Assembly: GCA_000818945.1 (NCBI GenBank)
Contig: KN805469.1
Span: 1-64,000, forward strand
Source of the DNA: Schizochytrium sp. CCTCC M209059
Taxonomy: Eukaryota; Sar; Bigyra; Thraustochytrida; Thraustochytriidae
Length of the DNA stretch: 64,000 nucleotides
Reading direction: 5' to 3'
Made by a program: the position numbers and the translations under genes. The notes under the pieces are model-generated. The model made no database searches. It was not told the DNA's origin and saw only the letters and a program-made list of their open reading frames with translations. This document shows, in pieces, positions 19,162 to 30,582 of the stretch. The number at the start of each line of letters is the position of its first letter. Position 1 is the first letter of the stretch.

Positions 19162-20220
19162 ATGGCGAGCGCCAAGAACGACGCGGCCGCGCCAGCGCCC
19201 GTGGAGGATATTGAGAGGGGGGTACGCAAGGCTTTGGAAGACTTTGATGATCCTGCAAATGTCTCACTAAAGCAGATTCGCAAGAGTGTGGCCAAAGACC
19301 TCAAGGTTGATGACGCCGCGCTCAAGGCGTTCTCAAAGTTCAAGGAGATTGTAATGGACGTCTTTGCTTCGAAGAATAATGCTGCATCCAAGAATGACGA
19401 TAAGAAGAAGGATTCTGCTGCATCGCATCATAAGCGTGAGCGGTTGTCGAAGGGCTCTGCTGCCTCAAATAAGAAAGCGAAGACAAAGAGCTCATCCTCG
19501 AGCAGCAGCGATGAAGATGGCGAGGAATCTGGCAACGAGAGCGCCGCGAGCGAAGACTCTGATGAGGTTGAGGCGAGCTCCAAGAAAAAGACTACGTTGA
19601 CGAAAAAGTCAAAGGGCAGCAGCAACAAGAGGTCGTCTTCGCCGTCTCCTCCGAGCGTGTCGATGGAGATGACAATGATGCGCAAATTCGTGGCAGCAGC
19701 GGGCTTGGCGCCAGCGGTGTACCGCGACTTGCCAGAGGACGAGGCTGGTAAACTTCGCGAGCTGCGTCTCCGCGCGCGTGAAAAGGGGTTCGAGTTCAAT
19801 GGGCAGTATCCGAAGCAGACAGACGTATCTCGCGCGCGTGCGAAGCGAGAGCGCTCGCGCGACCTGGAGGACATCGATACATCGAATATTATTTCGGCTC
19901 CTCGATCCAGACGCAGCAGTCGCGCGCCGCGTGCTTCGCTCATTGAGTCCGATGACAGCGATGCAGACGATCAGGACGACGACGACGACGACGACGATGT
20001 GGCGGCCGACGAGGAGGTGGAGGATCAGGGCAATGAGGATGACGATGAGGATGAAGACGAAGATGATGCGGCAGCGGCTGCCAGCGCCAGCGATGACGAG
20101 AGCGATCAGGACAAGGGCAAGGGCAAGTCAAAGCCCCGTAAAACGAAGAAGCTCCAAAAGGCGGTTCTCCAGGATGCCTATGGAAGCAGCGACGACGACG
20201 ACGACGACGACGAGGACTAG
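19162..20220 (+). CDS. DEK_C-domain acidic nuclear protein, HIRIP3-like
   Basis: A 352-residue protein. Residues 14-68 resemble the DEK C-terminal domain (VRKALEDFDDPANVSLKQIR, then a helix ending EIVMDVF), a DNA/chromatin-binding helical fold. Then come Lys/Ser-rich sequence with acidic Ser clusters (SSSSSSSDEDGEESG) and a short conserved-looking block near residues 173-220 (MRKFVAAAGLAPAVYRDL, LRELRLRAREKG) that recalls the C-terminal region of HIRA-interacting protein 3. Very acidic Asp/Glu runs and a KPRKTKK basic patch close the protein. This architecture suits a histone chaperone or chromatin factor. Single exon, start ATG 19162 just after the (GGCA)n array. DEK_C is moderately sure; HIRIP3 equivalence is inference. 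Confidence 0.7.
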   Translation: MASAKNDAAAPAPVEDIERGVRKALEDFDDPANVSLKQIRKSVAKDLKVDDAALKAFSKFKEIVMDVFASKNNAASKNDDKKKDSAASHHKRERLSKGSAASNKKAKTKSSSSSSSDEDGEESGNESAASEDSDEVEASSKKKTTLTKKSKGSSNKRSSSPSPPSVSMEMTMMRKFVAAAGLAPAVYRDLPEDEAGKLRELRLRAREKGFEFNGQYPKQTDVSRARAKRERSRDLEDIDTSNIISAPRSRRSSRAPRASLIESDDSDADDQDDDDDDDDVAADEEVEDQGNEDDDEDEDEDDAAAAASASDDESDQDKGKGKSKPRKTKKLQKAVLQDAYGSSDDDDDDDED

Positions 20221-21916
20221 ACCAAAAAGATACCCGCAAAGCCGCGCTCTCTGTCATTGCAAGACGCCGCGGCTGCTGCAGATAACTCCTTTTGAATCTA
20301 AGGCCAAATTGGGAGGCTGAGAGTTGTGGTTGGGTCTGGTTTCGCTGCTTTGTAGTCATCAATCACCCTGAAATCATCATCACTCAAACAATCATGAAAT
20401 AATGTAGAACTTGTCAACGTCATCGCAATTCATCGTTATCGAGGTGCGCCCGGGCTGTTTGGAATAAGCTTTGGCTATTGGCCCGGCAGCTATATCTCTC
20501 TGCATTGCAAAGCTTGAGTTGACAGTCGACATTGCACTTGTGGAGATGGACTACGATGCCACCTTCGATACGAGCTGGGAAATTCGTGACTTCGGCTTTC
20601 CTCACCAATCGGGAGACGTCGTTCTTTTCAAATTTTCAATGACATGAAATATCCGCCTCACAGCATGAAGAGCTCAATCTTTTAGCATCCTTTTAAAAGT
20701 CCAAGAACGTGCATGAGAAGGCCAAGAACAACGGATACGTATGGACACCAGAAAACGTACGCCCGAACCGTCAATCGTTCTCACGCGAATGAAAACGCGG
20801 AGAGCATCGCGAGGAAGATTCAATCAATGGTATTATAAAAATTGCTGCGCTCGAAAAAGTTCAGGACAAAAACTCTACCTTCCTTGACATGTTCTCGTAA
20901 ATTGGCACGAAAAGAAGAGCCTCGAATGTGCAAAAGACGCACATTGTTTGCGCGATGCAAAGCCAGTGAGCACGTTGGATGTCGATGGAGTCTCGAATCT
21001 CCAAGATGGCCGGCACACCAGTCAGCCAGCAGCGAGCCAGACAGCAAGCCAGCGACTCAGAGCAGAGGACATGCACAAAGTGTGGCTAGCCAGGCAGGTC
21101 TCGCCGGGATGCCGCCTTGTTTATTTTCATCCAGAGACTCACTCATCTTCGCCTCTAAAAGCTTGCTCGGCTTGCTCGCACCGAACGGCCAACGAGCAAT
21201 TCGGCGGGCTGGCGTCCGCGCAAGTACAGCCAGCGAGCGCAGCGACCGACCAGGCCTCGTTGCGGCCGCGGGCGACGCCTTGCCTTCCTACCGCTCTCGG
21301 TTTACACCCTCGCTGTTTTTCCATTTCCCAAGTCCTTCCAGGCCTTCGACCTCTCGGTGCAGAAGCAGAGACCGTGACCAGGCCTCAAAAGGTGCACCAT
21401 CCGAGTCCTCAGCCCTCAAGTTCGCGTGTTCGCTCTTTTCCTTCTCGTTTCTTTTGTTTCGTCGCGGCTACCAGTCCTTCCTTGGTAGCCAAGCGAGCTA
21501 GCTGTAGGTCGGCAGCTGCAGCTGGTTCGCTGCCAGCTTGCTTGCTTGGTTGGTTGGTTGGTTAGCCAAGGCAGGCGAAGCTGGGTGCTGGCAGCTAGCA
21601 GCTAGCTAGATGCAAGTTGCTTGAAGAAGAGCTCGAGTACCTGCCGGCGGTGGTAGGCAAGGCAAGCAGGCCAGGCCCTTCTATCATACCCTACCTTCTT
21701 CTCCCGAGCGTCCGCAAGGGTAACGCCGTGCAAGCTCAAGCCTCGCGCTCCGAGCAGCCAGCACTCGCCTTTTGCCATCGCAGGAAGCCAGCCAGCATCC
21801 GTGGTAGCTCCAGCTGCCCTCGATCGACATTATTCGTCGCAAGCCAGGTACATTAGCTAGCTCGCGTGAGCACTGGCTCGTCCACGGGCGACTGCGTCTG
21901 ATTGATTGCCCGAGCC
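20221..21916. other. Intergenic, no supported gene
   Basis: Mixed-composition DNA with short GCTAGC/CAGC-type simple repeats around 21000-21640. Open frames here lack ATG starts or family features. Confidence 0.4.
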
Positions 21917-22137
21917 ATGTCCATCGCTCGCGTCCTGGCCGCTGTTTCCCGACCTCTTGCACCTCATCTCGCACGCACTTTCTCTCCCGGTCAGGCGCCT
22001 CTCCGCCCGTCCTCGCAATCGGTGGTCGCGAGCGCGGTCTCGAGGGCCCCGGTGCGGACGTTCATCCTCACCCGCGCGGGGGCCAGGCCTCGGCGCGAGC
22101 ACGGATGGATGGTCGCGGCCGGGCCGGGCGAGCAGGA
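21917..22137 (+). other. Possible first exon encoding a mitochondrial presequence
   Basis: ATG 21917 opens a frame that begins MSIARVLAAVSRPLAPHLAR, rich in Arg, Ala and Ser without acidic residues, followed by RTFSPGQ and VRTF. This is what a mitochondrial targeting peptide looks like. The frame then runs straight into the (AAGC)n array, which cannot be a normal mature protein. Either an intron starts before the array or this is chance. A separate open frame ending at 23331 (containing KPYRPTSINAKAGSFPQ) could be a downstream exon, but no matched splice sites were found. Confidence 0.25.
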
Positions 22138-22686
<549 letters not shown>

Positions 22687-22823
22687 CGCACAGCTTGGAA
22701 AGTGGGGGAAGCGTGGGGGAGAGGCGAGAAGCAGCAGCACGCGCGGGGGCCACAGAGAGAGAGCACAGACGGGGGTTTCAGGTGTGCGTTTTGGGCCTTT
22801 CTGTTCACCGGCGGCAGGCTCGA

Positions 22824-22956
<133 letters not shown>

Positions 22957-25900
22957 CCGGTTCCACCGCGCGTGGCAGACGGAGAGAGAGACGCGGAAGC
23001 GGCGAGAGGGCTGGTGCGGCGTGCAAAGCTAGCTGCTCGCGCTGGTGTGAAGATGGCCCCAGCGGCTCGGATGGCTGGCCCATGCTGGCTAGGCGCGGCA
23101 AGTCGAGTCGAGCGATGTCGAGCGATCGAGAGTCGTGGCCGCGTGCACCCACACCTCGGAGCTCCCCCCGCAGCGACAAAGCCGTATCGACCTACCTCGA
23201 TCAATGCGAAAGCTGGTAGCTTCCCGCAGATGAAGACTATGGCTGCTCGGACGGACCCTCCCTTCTCGTCCACAGAACAAACAGAAAGCGTCAAGTTTCT
23301 TGGGAAAGAAAGACTTGTCCCGCAGCTATGAAACGACTGTGGTATGGACCATTGACCAGTCCTTGGTATCGCAGCTGGCTGCAGCGATGGATTGATCGAT
23401 CGATGGATCAATAGCTGAACTGCGGCCGACACTACCACCCGTACGTTCTTTATCCGTTGCGTCTTTACCAAAACCATTGCGTGCGGTGTGCGTGATACCA
23501 GGATGCCCGTTCTTCCGCGCCGCTGCAGCCGCACAGCACGTCCCTGCTGTACGCATTCAAGCATTTACCCAAGCCAGCGCAATCACTCGAATGCGCATTT
23601 CTATTCAATCCCCTTCAAGTTGCAATTGCAGCTGGTTGGTTGATTGCCTGTCTAAATGAGCCGTGTGAGTCCGTCCACCAACATAAAATATAAATCTATC
23701 CCTGAACCCGCCGGAGCGGTGCAAGGGCAGTCAGCTTACACAATGTAGGAACGGTACAGGGCGAGCTCGCTCCCGATGAGCCTGCTCTCTTGGCCCCCAA
23801 CGCATGCTGCACTACGTACGCACGCGCGATCGCCTCACAGGCAGTCGGCTTCCGCGCAGCACGCTCGGCTCCGCACAGCTCCGTTCGGCTCCGCTCGGCT
23901 CCGCTCGGCTCCGCTCGGCTCTGGCGGCTCGGCTCATTCGTGCCGCTTACGCTCCATTTCTTCCACATACGTGCTGCCCCACTGCGACTTTCCCCACCCC
24001 TCCCCACAGTCCCCCGCACTGCCCCTCTCTCTCTCCCCGGCCTCGTGCTCGCAGTCGCTCGCTCGCTCGCTCTCTCCCACTCTCGCTCGCCCTGCGCCGC
24101 GCACGTTCGCCGCCCGCCGGCCACCCACCTCGCATTCTCGCGCCGCGCCTCTGCGGCGCCAGGCCCCGCGGGGTGGGCCTGGCTGTGGCTGTGTCCGCAT
24201 CGCGCGGTGCGGCGCGGCCAGGTCTTCCTGCCCGCCTGCCCGCTCCGCACCGCCCCGTGGTCGCGCCTGCTCCCCGCCTGCACGCAGTGCGCAGGAAGAA
24301 GCAGCTGCGGGCCCGCTGGCGGGGCTGAAAGACCTCGCGGCCGAACCATCAAGAAAACAGAAGAAAAAACAAAACAAAAAAACCTAGCCGCCGCCCCCGA
24401 GTCGCCGCTTCGCTTCGCGTTTCAAAAACCTGAGCTGCCATGGCTGCACGCAGCAGCAGCAGCAGCAGCAGAACGTGAACCCCGGGGCTCGAGCTCGCCG
24501 CCGCTGCTGCCTCGCGCCCGCGCTGCCCGCCGCGTCCAGCTGCAGCGCGCGCGCGGAGCGGCGTGAAGCCGAGAGGAGGGCAGGCAGGACCCGCGCGCGA
24601 CGGGCTCAAAGTCTGCCGCGCCGCGCCGCACGGGACCGAGCGAGGTAGAGTTTCAAATTTCAAACCTCGCTCGCGTGGTCTCTCTCTCTCTCTATCTCTC
24701 TCTCCCCGCGTCTCAGCATCTACTCCTCGCTCTCGGTGGAGCTCCCGCGCGTCTGCGTACACATACGTACGTACGTACACCCGTACATCCGAGCGCTCGA
24801 TCACCCACCCGAGCATCGATCGCATCGACCGGCATCCCTTCCTCGGCCCGCGTCGATCCAGCGATCGTCGATCCATCCATCCATCCATCCATCCATCCAT
24901 CCACCCCTCCGTCCCTCCATCCGCCGATCGATCGCTCGATCAATCGATCGCTCGATCAATCGACGCTCGCTCGCGCGGTCCATCGCTCGATCCCTCGCCG
25001 CGGCTTCGGTCCATCCTTCGCTCCCCAGGCGGCGATCGACCGACCGGCCGGCCGGCCGCCACGCCGACGCGGAGCGAGCGAGCGAGGTCCTCCCGCGCAG
25101 ACCCGAGTCCCGCGCGTGCGTGAGCGAGCGAGCGAAAGGCGTACGCGCACGTGAACGCGCACGCGCACGTGGACGTGGACGAGTACCGCGCCGTCGTGGA
25201 CGCGCATCGCGCCGGAGGCCGCGCTGGAGACCGGGCCCGAGCTCGCGCGTTCGGAGCGCCGAGCAGGCAGGCAGCAGCAAAACGCAAAGCGCGAGGCGCG
25301 GAGGGAGAGGGAGAGGGAGCGGCAGCCGCGGCCGAGCACGCGGAGCGAGACGCAGCAGAGGCAGGCCGCCGCTGCGTGACGCGGAAGGAGGAGAGGGCGG
25401 AGAGGGACGGCCGGCGCCGCAGCCGCTCGTCGAGGGTTGTTTGGTCGCAGTCAGCCTCGCTCGCAGCCATCCCGTTTGATCTGATCTATCTTACCTGATC
25501 TCATCTGATCTTTCGCAGCGCAGCACCTGCGCTAGCGCACGCGACCGCGACGGCGCAAGGCAGGCAGCCAGGCAGCCAGGCAGGCCAGGCAGGCGGGGTC
25601 TCTCTGCGCGCGTGCGCGGGGTCGCCCTTGAGGCGGATCACGTGCTCGAGCTCCAGAAGCAGGAGCAAGAGCAAGTGTAGCAGCAGCAGCAGCCGCAGCT
25701 TGTGTACAGTCACGAGCACAAGCATAGCAACGAGGAGGAGGAGGACTTGGCCAGGGCAGGGCAGGACAGGGTCGACAACCAGAACCCGAGCTTCGCCGCG
25801 ATAGCGCCTGTGATTCCGAAGAGGAAGGCGCCGGCGAGGGTAGGAAGCCCCGGGCGTTGCGGAAGGCCAAGGCGCACGTGCGCTCGTGCAGTACGAGGTA

Positions 25901-25987
25901 CGCTCGGAAGGTCCGCGACCAGACGTGCGCTCGCGGCTGCGCTTGACTGACGTCTTGCACGCAACCCCCCCCCCCCCCCCCCCCCGC
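22957..25987. other. GC-rich, simple-repeat-rich intergenic DNA
   Basis: Contains CGGCTC repeats (about 23880-23935), CTCTCTCT tracts, a GTAC palindromic run near 24765, (ATCC)n at about 24869-24902, and GATC-rich stretches at 24925-24965 and 25485-25510. Many overlapping open frames result from high GC. None has an ATG plus a recognisable domain. Confidence 0.4.
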
Positions 25988-26079
25988 NNNNNNNNNNNNN
26001 NNNNNNNNNNNNNNNNNNNNNNNNNNNNNNNNNNNNNNNNNNNNNNNNNNNNNNNNNNNNNNNNNNNNNNNNNNNNNNN
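25988..26079. other. Assembly gap (92 Ns)
   Basis: Ninety-two undetermined bases flanked on both sides by runs of C. A homopolymer or hard-to-sequence GC structure probably broke the assembly, so the true size is unknown. Confidence 0.99.
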
Positions 26080-26543
26080 CCCCCCCCTCGCGTAAGAGAA
26101 GGAGGGGACAAAAAGGGACAGAACGGGACGGCACGGCGGCGGCGCGAGAGCGTGAGAACAGCACAGCGTTAGCAGCAGCCAGCGAGGTAGCGAGGCAGCC
26201 GGCCGGCCGGCCAGCCAGGAAGGCAGCTCGCGCAGCTGACCTTCCGTCAGACAGAGAGCCTCCCGAAGAGAAGGAGAAGGAGAGAAAGGAGAAGGAGACT
26301 TTGCCGCAACGCGGCGCAGTAGAAGGAAGAGCGCCCGTCGGTCGGGTAGTCACAGCCTCCGATTCAGGTAGGAGAGCCTGTCTGGCCAGCGAGCGAGCCC
26401 ACCCACCAACCAGCCAAAACGCAGCCACCTCTCCCTCCCTCGCTTCCCCGCTTCCCTAAGGCCGATCGCAGGTTGGAGCAGTCGCCAATCTCTCCTTCGC
26501 TGAGCTCTGTGTTGACGCGCAGACGGTGGACGGCGCGAGGCTG

Positions 26544-27083
26544 ATGGAGCAAAACCGATACCGCCAAGAGGAGGAGCGCGAGGAGAGAGAGCTCCGTAAG
26601 CAGCACAAAAAGCTCGCAGCAGAAATGCCCTTCCGTGAGGAGGCGAGCATGCCGCTGCGCACGCAATCCGTGTCACCGGCAGCGTCCGACATGCTGCCCC
26701 TTCGCAAGGGCATCTTCAGGTCACGGAGCAACCCAGAGACGCTCGGCGTCGACACCTCTGCACGAGAAACGAGCCGCGGCCGCAACGCTGTCAAACCAAG
26801 AATCAGTCCCAGGCGACTTGACTCGCGCTGGAGCATGAAAAACTGCGACAACTGCCACATGGTCTTTGTCGGCGAGGGATCGTGCTGCTCTCGAGAGTGC
26901 GAACTCTGCCTCGAGCTGCGCGAGCACCCGAGCAAGGTGGCGCATCTCGTAGAGACCCCAGAGCCGCACACCGACTCGCCCTCCCCCACAGGCTACATTT
27001 CTTACGACGTATGGAACGTCTCTCCATCGCAAGGCCTCAATGACGAGTTCACCTTTACACGCTACACGAGCGGCGATGTTTAA
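26544..27083 (+). CDS. Hypothetical protein with a compact Cys cluster
   Basis: A 179-residue protein that I do not recognise. The N terminus is highly charged (QEEEREERELRKQHKK, helical). The middle is Ser/Arg-rich and probably disordered. Residues about 98-119 hold six cysteines in a CxxC-x10-CC-x3-CxxC arrangement (CDNCHMVF ... CCSRECELC), suggesting a small zinc-binding knuckle. The tail is Thr/Ser/Pro-rich. An in-frame GTG lies 18 bases upstream; ATG 26544 is the first proper start. The upstream gap at 25988 means a 5' exon could be missing. Confidence 0.6.
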   Translation: MEQNRYRQEEEREERELRKQHKKLAAEMPFREEASMPLRTQSVSPAASDMLPLRKGIFRSRSNPETLGVDTSARETSRGRNAVKPRISPRRLDSRWSMKNCDNCHMVFVGEGSCCSRECELCLELREHPSKVAHLVETPEPHTDSPSPTGYISYDVWNVSPSQGLNDEFTFTRYTSGDV

Positions 27084-27991
27084 TCTCTGTCTCTTTGCGG
27101 ACCTGCATGCGACAAGCAAGTCTTGCGAGCATCGTCATTGATTCGTTCGCTTTCTAGTGGCTTGCTTGTTTTTCGACCTTCTTTTTTGCCCCATTTGCAT
27201 CCTGTTGAACGCACCGCGCGCCTTGTGCGACCGAATGCCCGGTCACCAAGCTGCGTCATGCACCCTGTACTACTACTGCTACTACTTCGACTCAGACCAA
27301 GATATAAAGTCCTTTTTATCTTTTTTTTATTAAAATTATTGATAAGCTCCACAGAGTCAATCCTGACGAATTTCCGCAATGCGACAACCCGAAATTCTTT
27401 CATCCCACGTCTTCTCCGAGGAGCTCATCCTCCATGCTTTCCCCTACCTTCGCCCATCACGAATCTAGTACTGGACGTCGCCTCCATTGCCGCCATCGCG
27501 GGCTTCACTGGCATCATGATTTTTCACCTTCCAGGATCCCAGATTATCCTCTCTTAGACGCGACGGCGAAATTTCTTGCGCGCCCGCCTTACCCATCCCC
27601 TTGCGCGCCGTCCTCCACAAGACCGGCGTTAAGGCGCGCCGTGCTCTGCTCACTCTCGGTCTCAGCTCCTTCACGTCGAGTTGGCGAGTGAGTGGGTTCT
27701 TCGCGAGCCGCGGCGGACCTTCATCTCGCGCCGCGCAGCCAGGCAGCTAGCGAGCCAGCCTCATCGGGCCTCGCGCGGCAGCAGCGGCAGGCCGAGCCCG
27801 GGCGTCCGTCTCGCCAGCTCTCGTCTCGTTTCGTCTCGCCGGCGCCAGGGCGTGGCGGCGGCGGCGCAAACCTGGGCAGCGAGCCTTCGAGCGTATCTGG
27901 CGTATCTACAGCGGAGACGAAACGGAGAAGCGCGCGACATTGCACTGTATTGCGTCGCATTGCATTGCGTTGCATTGCATTGCATTGCACC
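27084..27991. other. Intergenic, with TTGCA pentamer repeat before the next gene
   Basis: No gene is supported. Just before the next ATG (about 27940-27990) a degenerate run of TTGCA/TTGCG pentamers forms the leader. Confidence 0.45.
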
Positions 27992-29302
27992 ATGGACTTC
28001 TCCATCGTGGGCAAGACGCTCGCCGCGGCGGGCAAGATCAACCAGATGCTGCACCCGAGCTATCGCCACATTCTCCCGGCCACGGCAGCCTTCGTGTCCC
28101 AGCCCATGGTGCTTGGCGTGGCGAGCCTTGTGGCGGCAGCAGTCTTTGCTCAGGGCTCTCGCAAAAGGCTGCGTCCTGACGAAGAATCCGCCTTGGCCAT
28201 CGTCGCCGTGCCGCAGCCCATCTCCAAAAAGAGACGCCGCACGGAAAAGATCTTACTGCTCAGCAATGACAATACGCCGGATGACGGGACAAGCGTGACA
28301 AAACCCGCTACGCCTGAATTGGATGAGACTCTCGCAGAAGCAAAAGCAGACGCCGCGGAGCGCGACGATCAGGGCGCCTTGTCCATTGCATCCCCCAGCC
28401 TCCCCAAAGCTTCAAATCGCGGCACAGCCGAACCTCAAGAAGGCAATGCCACGATCAGTGAAAAAGAAGATGAAAATGGAGAAGACCAAAACCAGGAAAG
28501 AAGTGGAGCAAAAACCGGAGAAGATCAAGATCAAGGTCACGAACAAGAACAAGAAGATGCCGAGAATGGAGAAGAAGAAGAAGAAGAAGAAGATGATGAT
28601 GATGATGATGATGATGATGACGACGACAAAGATGATAGTGAAGAGAATACGCTTTCCGATCTCCACAATGACGCCAGCGAAGTCACCCATCGAGACCGCA
28701 TGAACGCTCAGCACTACCCCACTTCCCCCAGCATTCACCGCAGAAACGAGGGCAGCAGTCTCTCGTCAGAGTCAAGTGGCTTTGATTGGGACGAGGAGCA
28801 CCAGCACAACCAACATCACCAGGCGGAAAGTCAATCAAAAAACCTTGACCGCGATGAAGAGAGCATCGTCATCGACGGCGACATTGACGACATCGAAAGC
28901 GACAGCAACGACGACAGCGACAGCGACAGCAACGACGATGGCGACATCGTCGATCAACACAGCGATGCCGAAAGCCACTCCAGAGCGTCGGAATCCTCAA
29001 GCGACCAAGCAAATCATCGGGATGAGTCCCGAGAAGAGGAAATTGCCAAAGTCATGGTAGCAACGGTCACGCGGAGCTTGACGCTCGACCTTTCGATTGA
29101 TGATAGCAGCAGCGAAGCGAGCAAGTGCGACAAAGAGGAAGACAACAGACGAGAACTTTTGGCGGATACCGAGAATACAAGTGCGCAAAGCAACCTTGGC
29201 ACCATGGCTCCTGCTCTCGCCCAAACTGTCAGGCGATGTCGACCAGGCCCCAAGTCAGCAGTATCCGTCACAGATCCCCAGAATTTCATCGATCTCTCGT
29301 GA
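27992..29302 (+). CDS. Acidic low-complexity protein with one possible membrane segment
   Basis: A 436-residue protein of unknown function. Residues about 28-55 are hydrophobic (LPATAAFVSQPMVLGVASLV), a possible single membrane span. Two basic clusters follow (RKRLR and KKRRRTEK), NLS-like. The rest is strongly acidic and disordered, with runs of Glu then Asp near residues 192-212 and many Asp/Ser repeats. A membrane span next to an NLS would suit a nuclear-envelope protein, but this is speculation. The frame is open upstream without an ATG; ATG 27992 follows the pentamer leader. It converges with the next gene, with only 88 bases between them. Confidence 0.62.
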   Translation: MDFSIVGKTLAAAGKINQMLHPSYRHILPATAAFVSQPMVLGVASLVAAAVFAQGSRKRLRPDEESALAIVAVPQPISKKRRRTEKILLLSNDNTPDDGTSVTKPATPELDETLAEAKADAAERDDQGALSIASPSLPKASNRGTAEPQEGNATISEKEDENGEDQNQERSGAKTGEDQDQGHEQEQEDAENGEEEEEEEDDDDDDDDDDDDKDDSEENTLSDLHNDASEVTHRDRMNAQHYPTSPSIHRRNEGSSLSSESSGFDWDEEHQHNQHHQAESQSKNLDRDEESIVIDGDIDDIESDSNDDSDSDSNDDGDIVDQHSDAESHSRASESSSDQANHRDESREEEIAKVMVATVTRSLTLDLSIDDSSSEASKCDKEEDNRRELLADTENTSAQSNLGTMAPALAQTVRRCRPGPKSAVSVTDPQNFIDLS

Positions 29303-29390
29303 TCATGGCATTCAAAAGATTTGGCGCTCTTCACGAGGGTAGAGTCAAACTTCGCAAAACAAAGATCAGATTTCATAGGTCACATTTCGT

Positions 29391-30323
29391 CTACCTTCGC
29401 GGCGCACACCGCGCTCCTTGACGCCCGCTGCGCAACTCTTGCAAACTCAGGCTCACTTGATCCAAGAGGTGATGATGCCGCTGCATGCGCATTATGCTAT
29501 CGTCCCGCTTCGCTACGGCTGCTTCACTCTCTGCGAGGCTGTGCTCCGTCGCAGCAAGACGCGCCTCCAGACGAAGAACTTGGCCAGACAGCTGCTCCAC
29601 CTGTGCGTCGCGCGACTCGAGCAACGTCCGAAATTCCTGCAAGTCTGCCGCGTTCGCCCTCGCCTTCGACATGTATTCCTGGCTACACGCTTGAGCCTCC
29701 AAAAGCCTCCGCTCGAGGTCTTCGACACGTTCGGCATGAGCCGCCTCGCATGTTTTCACAGTCCTGCGTACATCCTCTTGCAGCTGCTGCGCAGCCTTGT
29801 GCGAGGCCTTGTGGTTCTCATGGAGTCGACACGTCAGCTCCTCCTCTCGTTGCTTTAGGTTTGCAATCTCAAGACGAGCATTCTCGAGTTCCTTGGCAAC
29901 AATTTCTGCCGCTCTTTCCGCTTCTATACGCGCGTTGGCCTCTGAGCGAAGCGTCTGTAGTCGTTCTTCTCGTGCTTCGTACTTGGCAACCGCCTCTTGA
30001 GCTCGCGCGGCTTCTTGATCAGCGCGACGCGTTGCATCGGCAAGAGCAGCCCCGATCACGTCACAAATCTCTCTCGCGGAGCGGGACTCCACATGCGGAA
30101 CCTCGACGAGAAGCGCAAGACGCTGGCGTAGAGATGCTTGCTCGTCTTCGAACCGCATTTGCTCAAGCTTGGCATCGTGTTTTGCTTGTGCCAAATTGTC
30201 CTGCAAGTCTGCATTCTCTCTGCGCAGATCTGCGACCTTGTCTCGGCACACGAAAAGGAACGAACGCGTTGCGCGCAAAATAGCCTCCTCCTTTTCCTCG
30301 TCCTCGCAGTGCTCCGGTTCCAT
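29391..30323 (-). CDS. Long coiled-coil protein of unknown function
   Basis: A 310-residue protein that is almost entirely alpha-helical coiled coil, rich in Glu, Ala, Arg, Gln and Leu (for example NADLQDNLAQAKHDAKLEQM and LENARLEIANLKQREEEL). No catalytic domain, membrane segment or targeting signal is seen. It could be a centrosomal, Golgi or cytoskeletal scaffold, but composition alone cannot tell. The frame is open further upstream only from a TTG; ATG 30323 (MEPEHCEDEEKEE) is the first proper start. The gene shares the minus strand with the PPIL4-like gene 260 bases away. Confidence 0.62.
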   Translation of the reverse strand: MEPEHCEDEEKEEAILRATRSFLFVCRDKVADLRRENADLQDNLAQAKHDAKLEQMRFEDEQASLRQRLALLVEVPHVESRSAREICDVIGAALADATRRADQEAARAQEAVAKYEAREERLQTLRSEANARIEAERAAEIVAKELENARLEIANLKQREEELTCRLHENHKASHKAAQQLQEDVRRTVKTCEAAHAERVEDLERRLLEAQACSQEYMSKARANAADLQEFRTLLESRDAQVEQLSGQVLRLEARLAATEHSLAESEAAVAKRDDSIMRMQRHHHLLDQVSLSLQELRSGRQGARCAPRR

Positions 30324-30582
30324 GTTCACCAATACCTTGCAAAAGGAATTATGACGCTTGCAGCAGCGCAAGACAGTGTAGCAGTTGCGTCTCCCAAGGC
30401 TGCGTGCGCGCACAAACAAACGCCAGTCTGTCTGGCTTGCACGCCTCGGGCGCTCTCAACCCAAAAAAGAAAAACAAAAATGGGAAGCGAAACCAGAAAT
30501 GTAGCCGTTGTAAATTGGGGTTGCGCAGATTTCGCCGAGAGAAAACGATGGCGGCTGGGCCCCCTCCTTTTTCTACAATAAA

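Noticed and set aside
24563..25500. Several overlapping frames in GC-rich DNA
   Set aside because: Translations are Arg/Ser/Pro-rich and driven by simple repeats; starts are mostly non-ATG.
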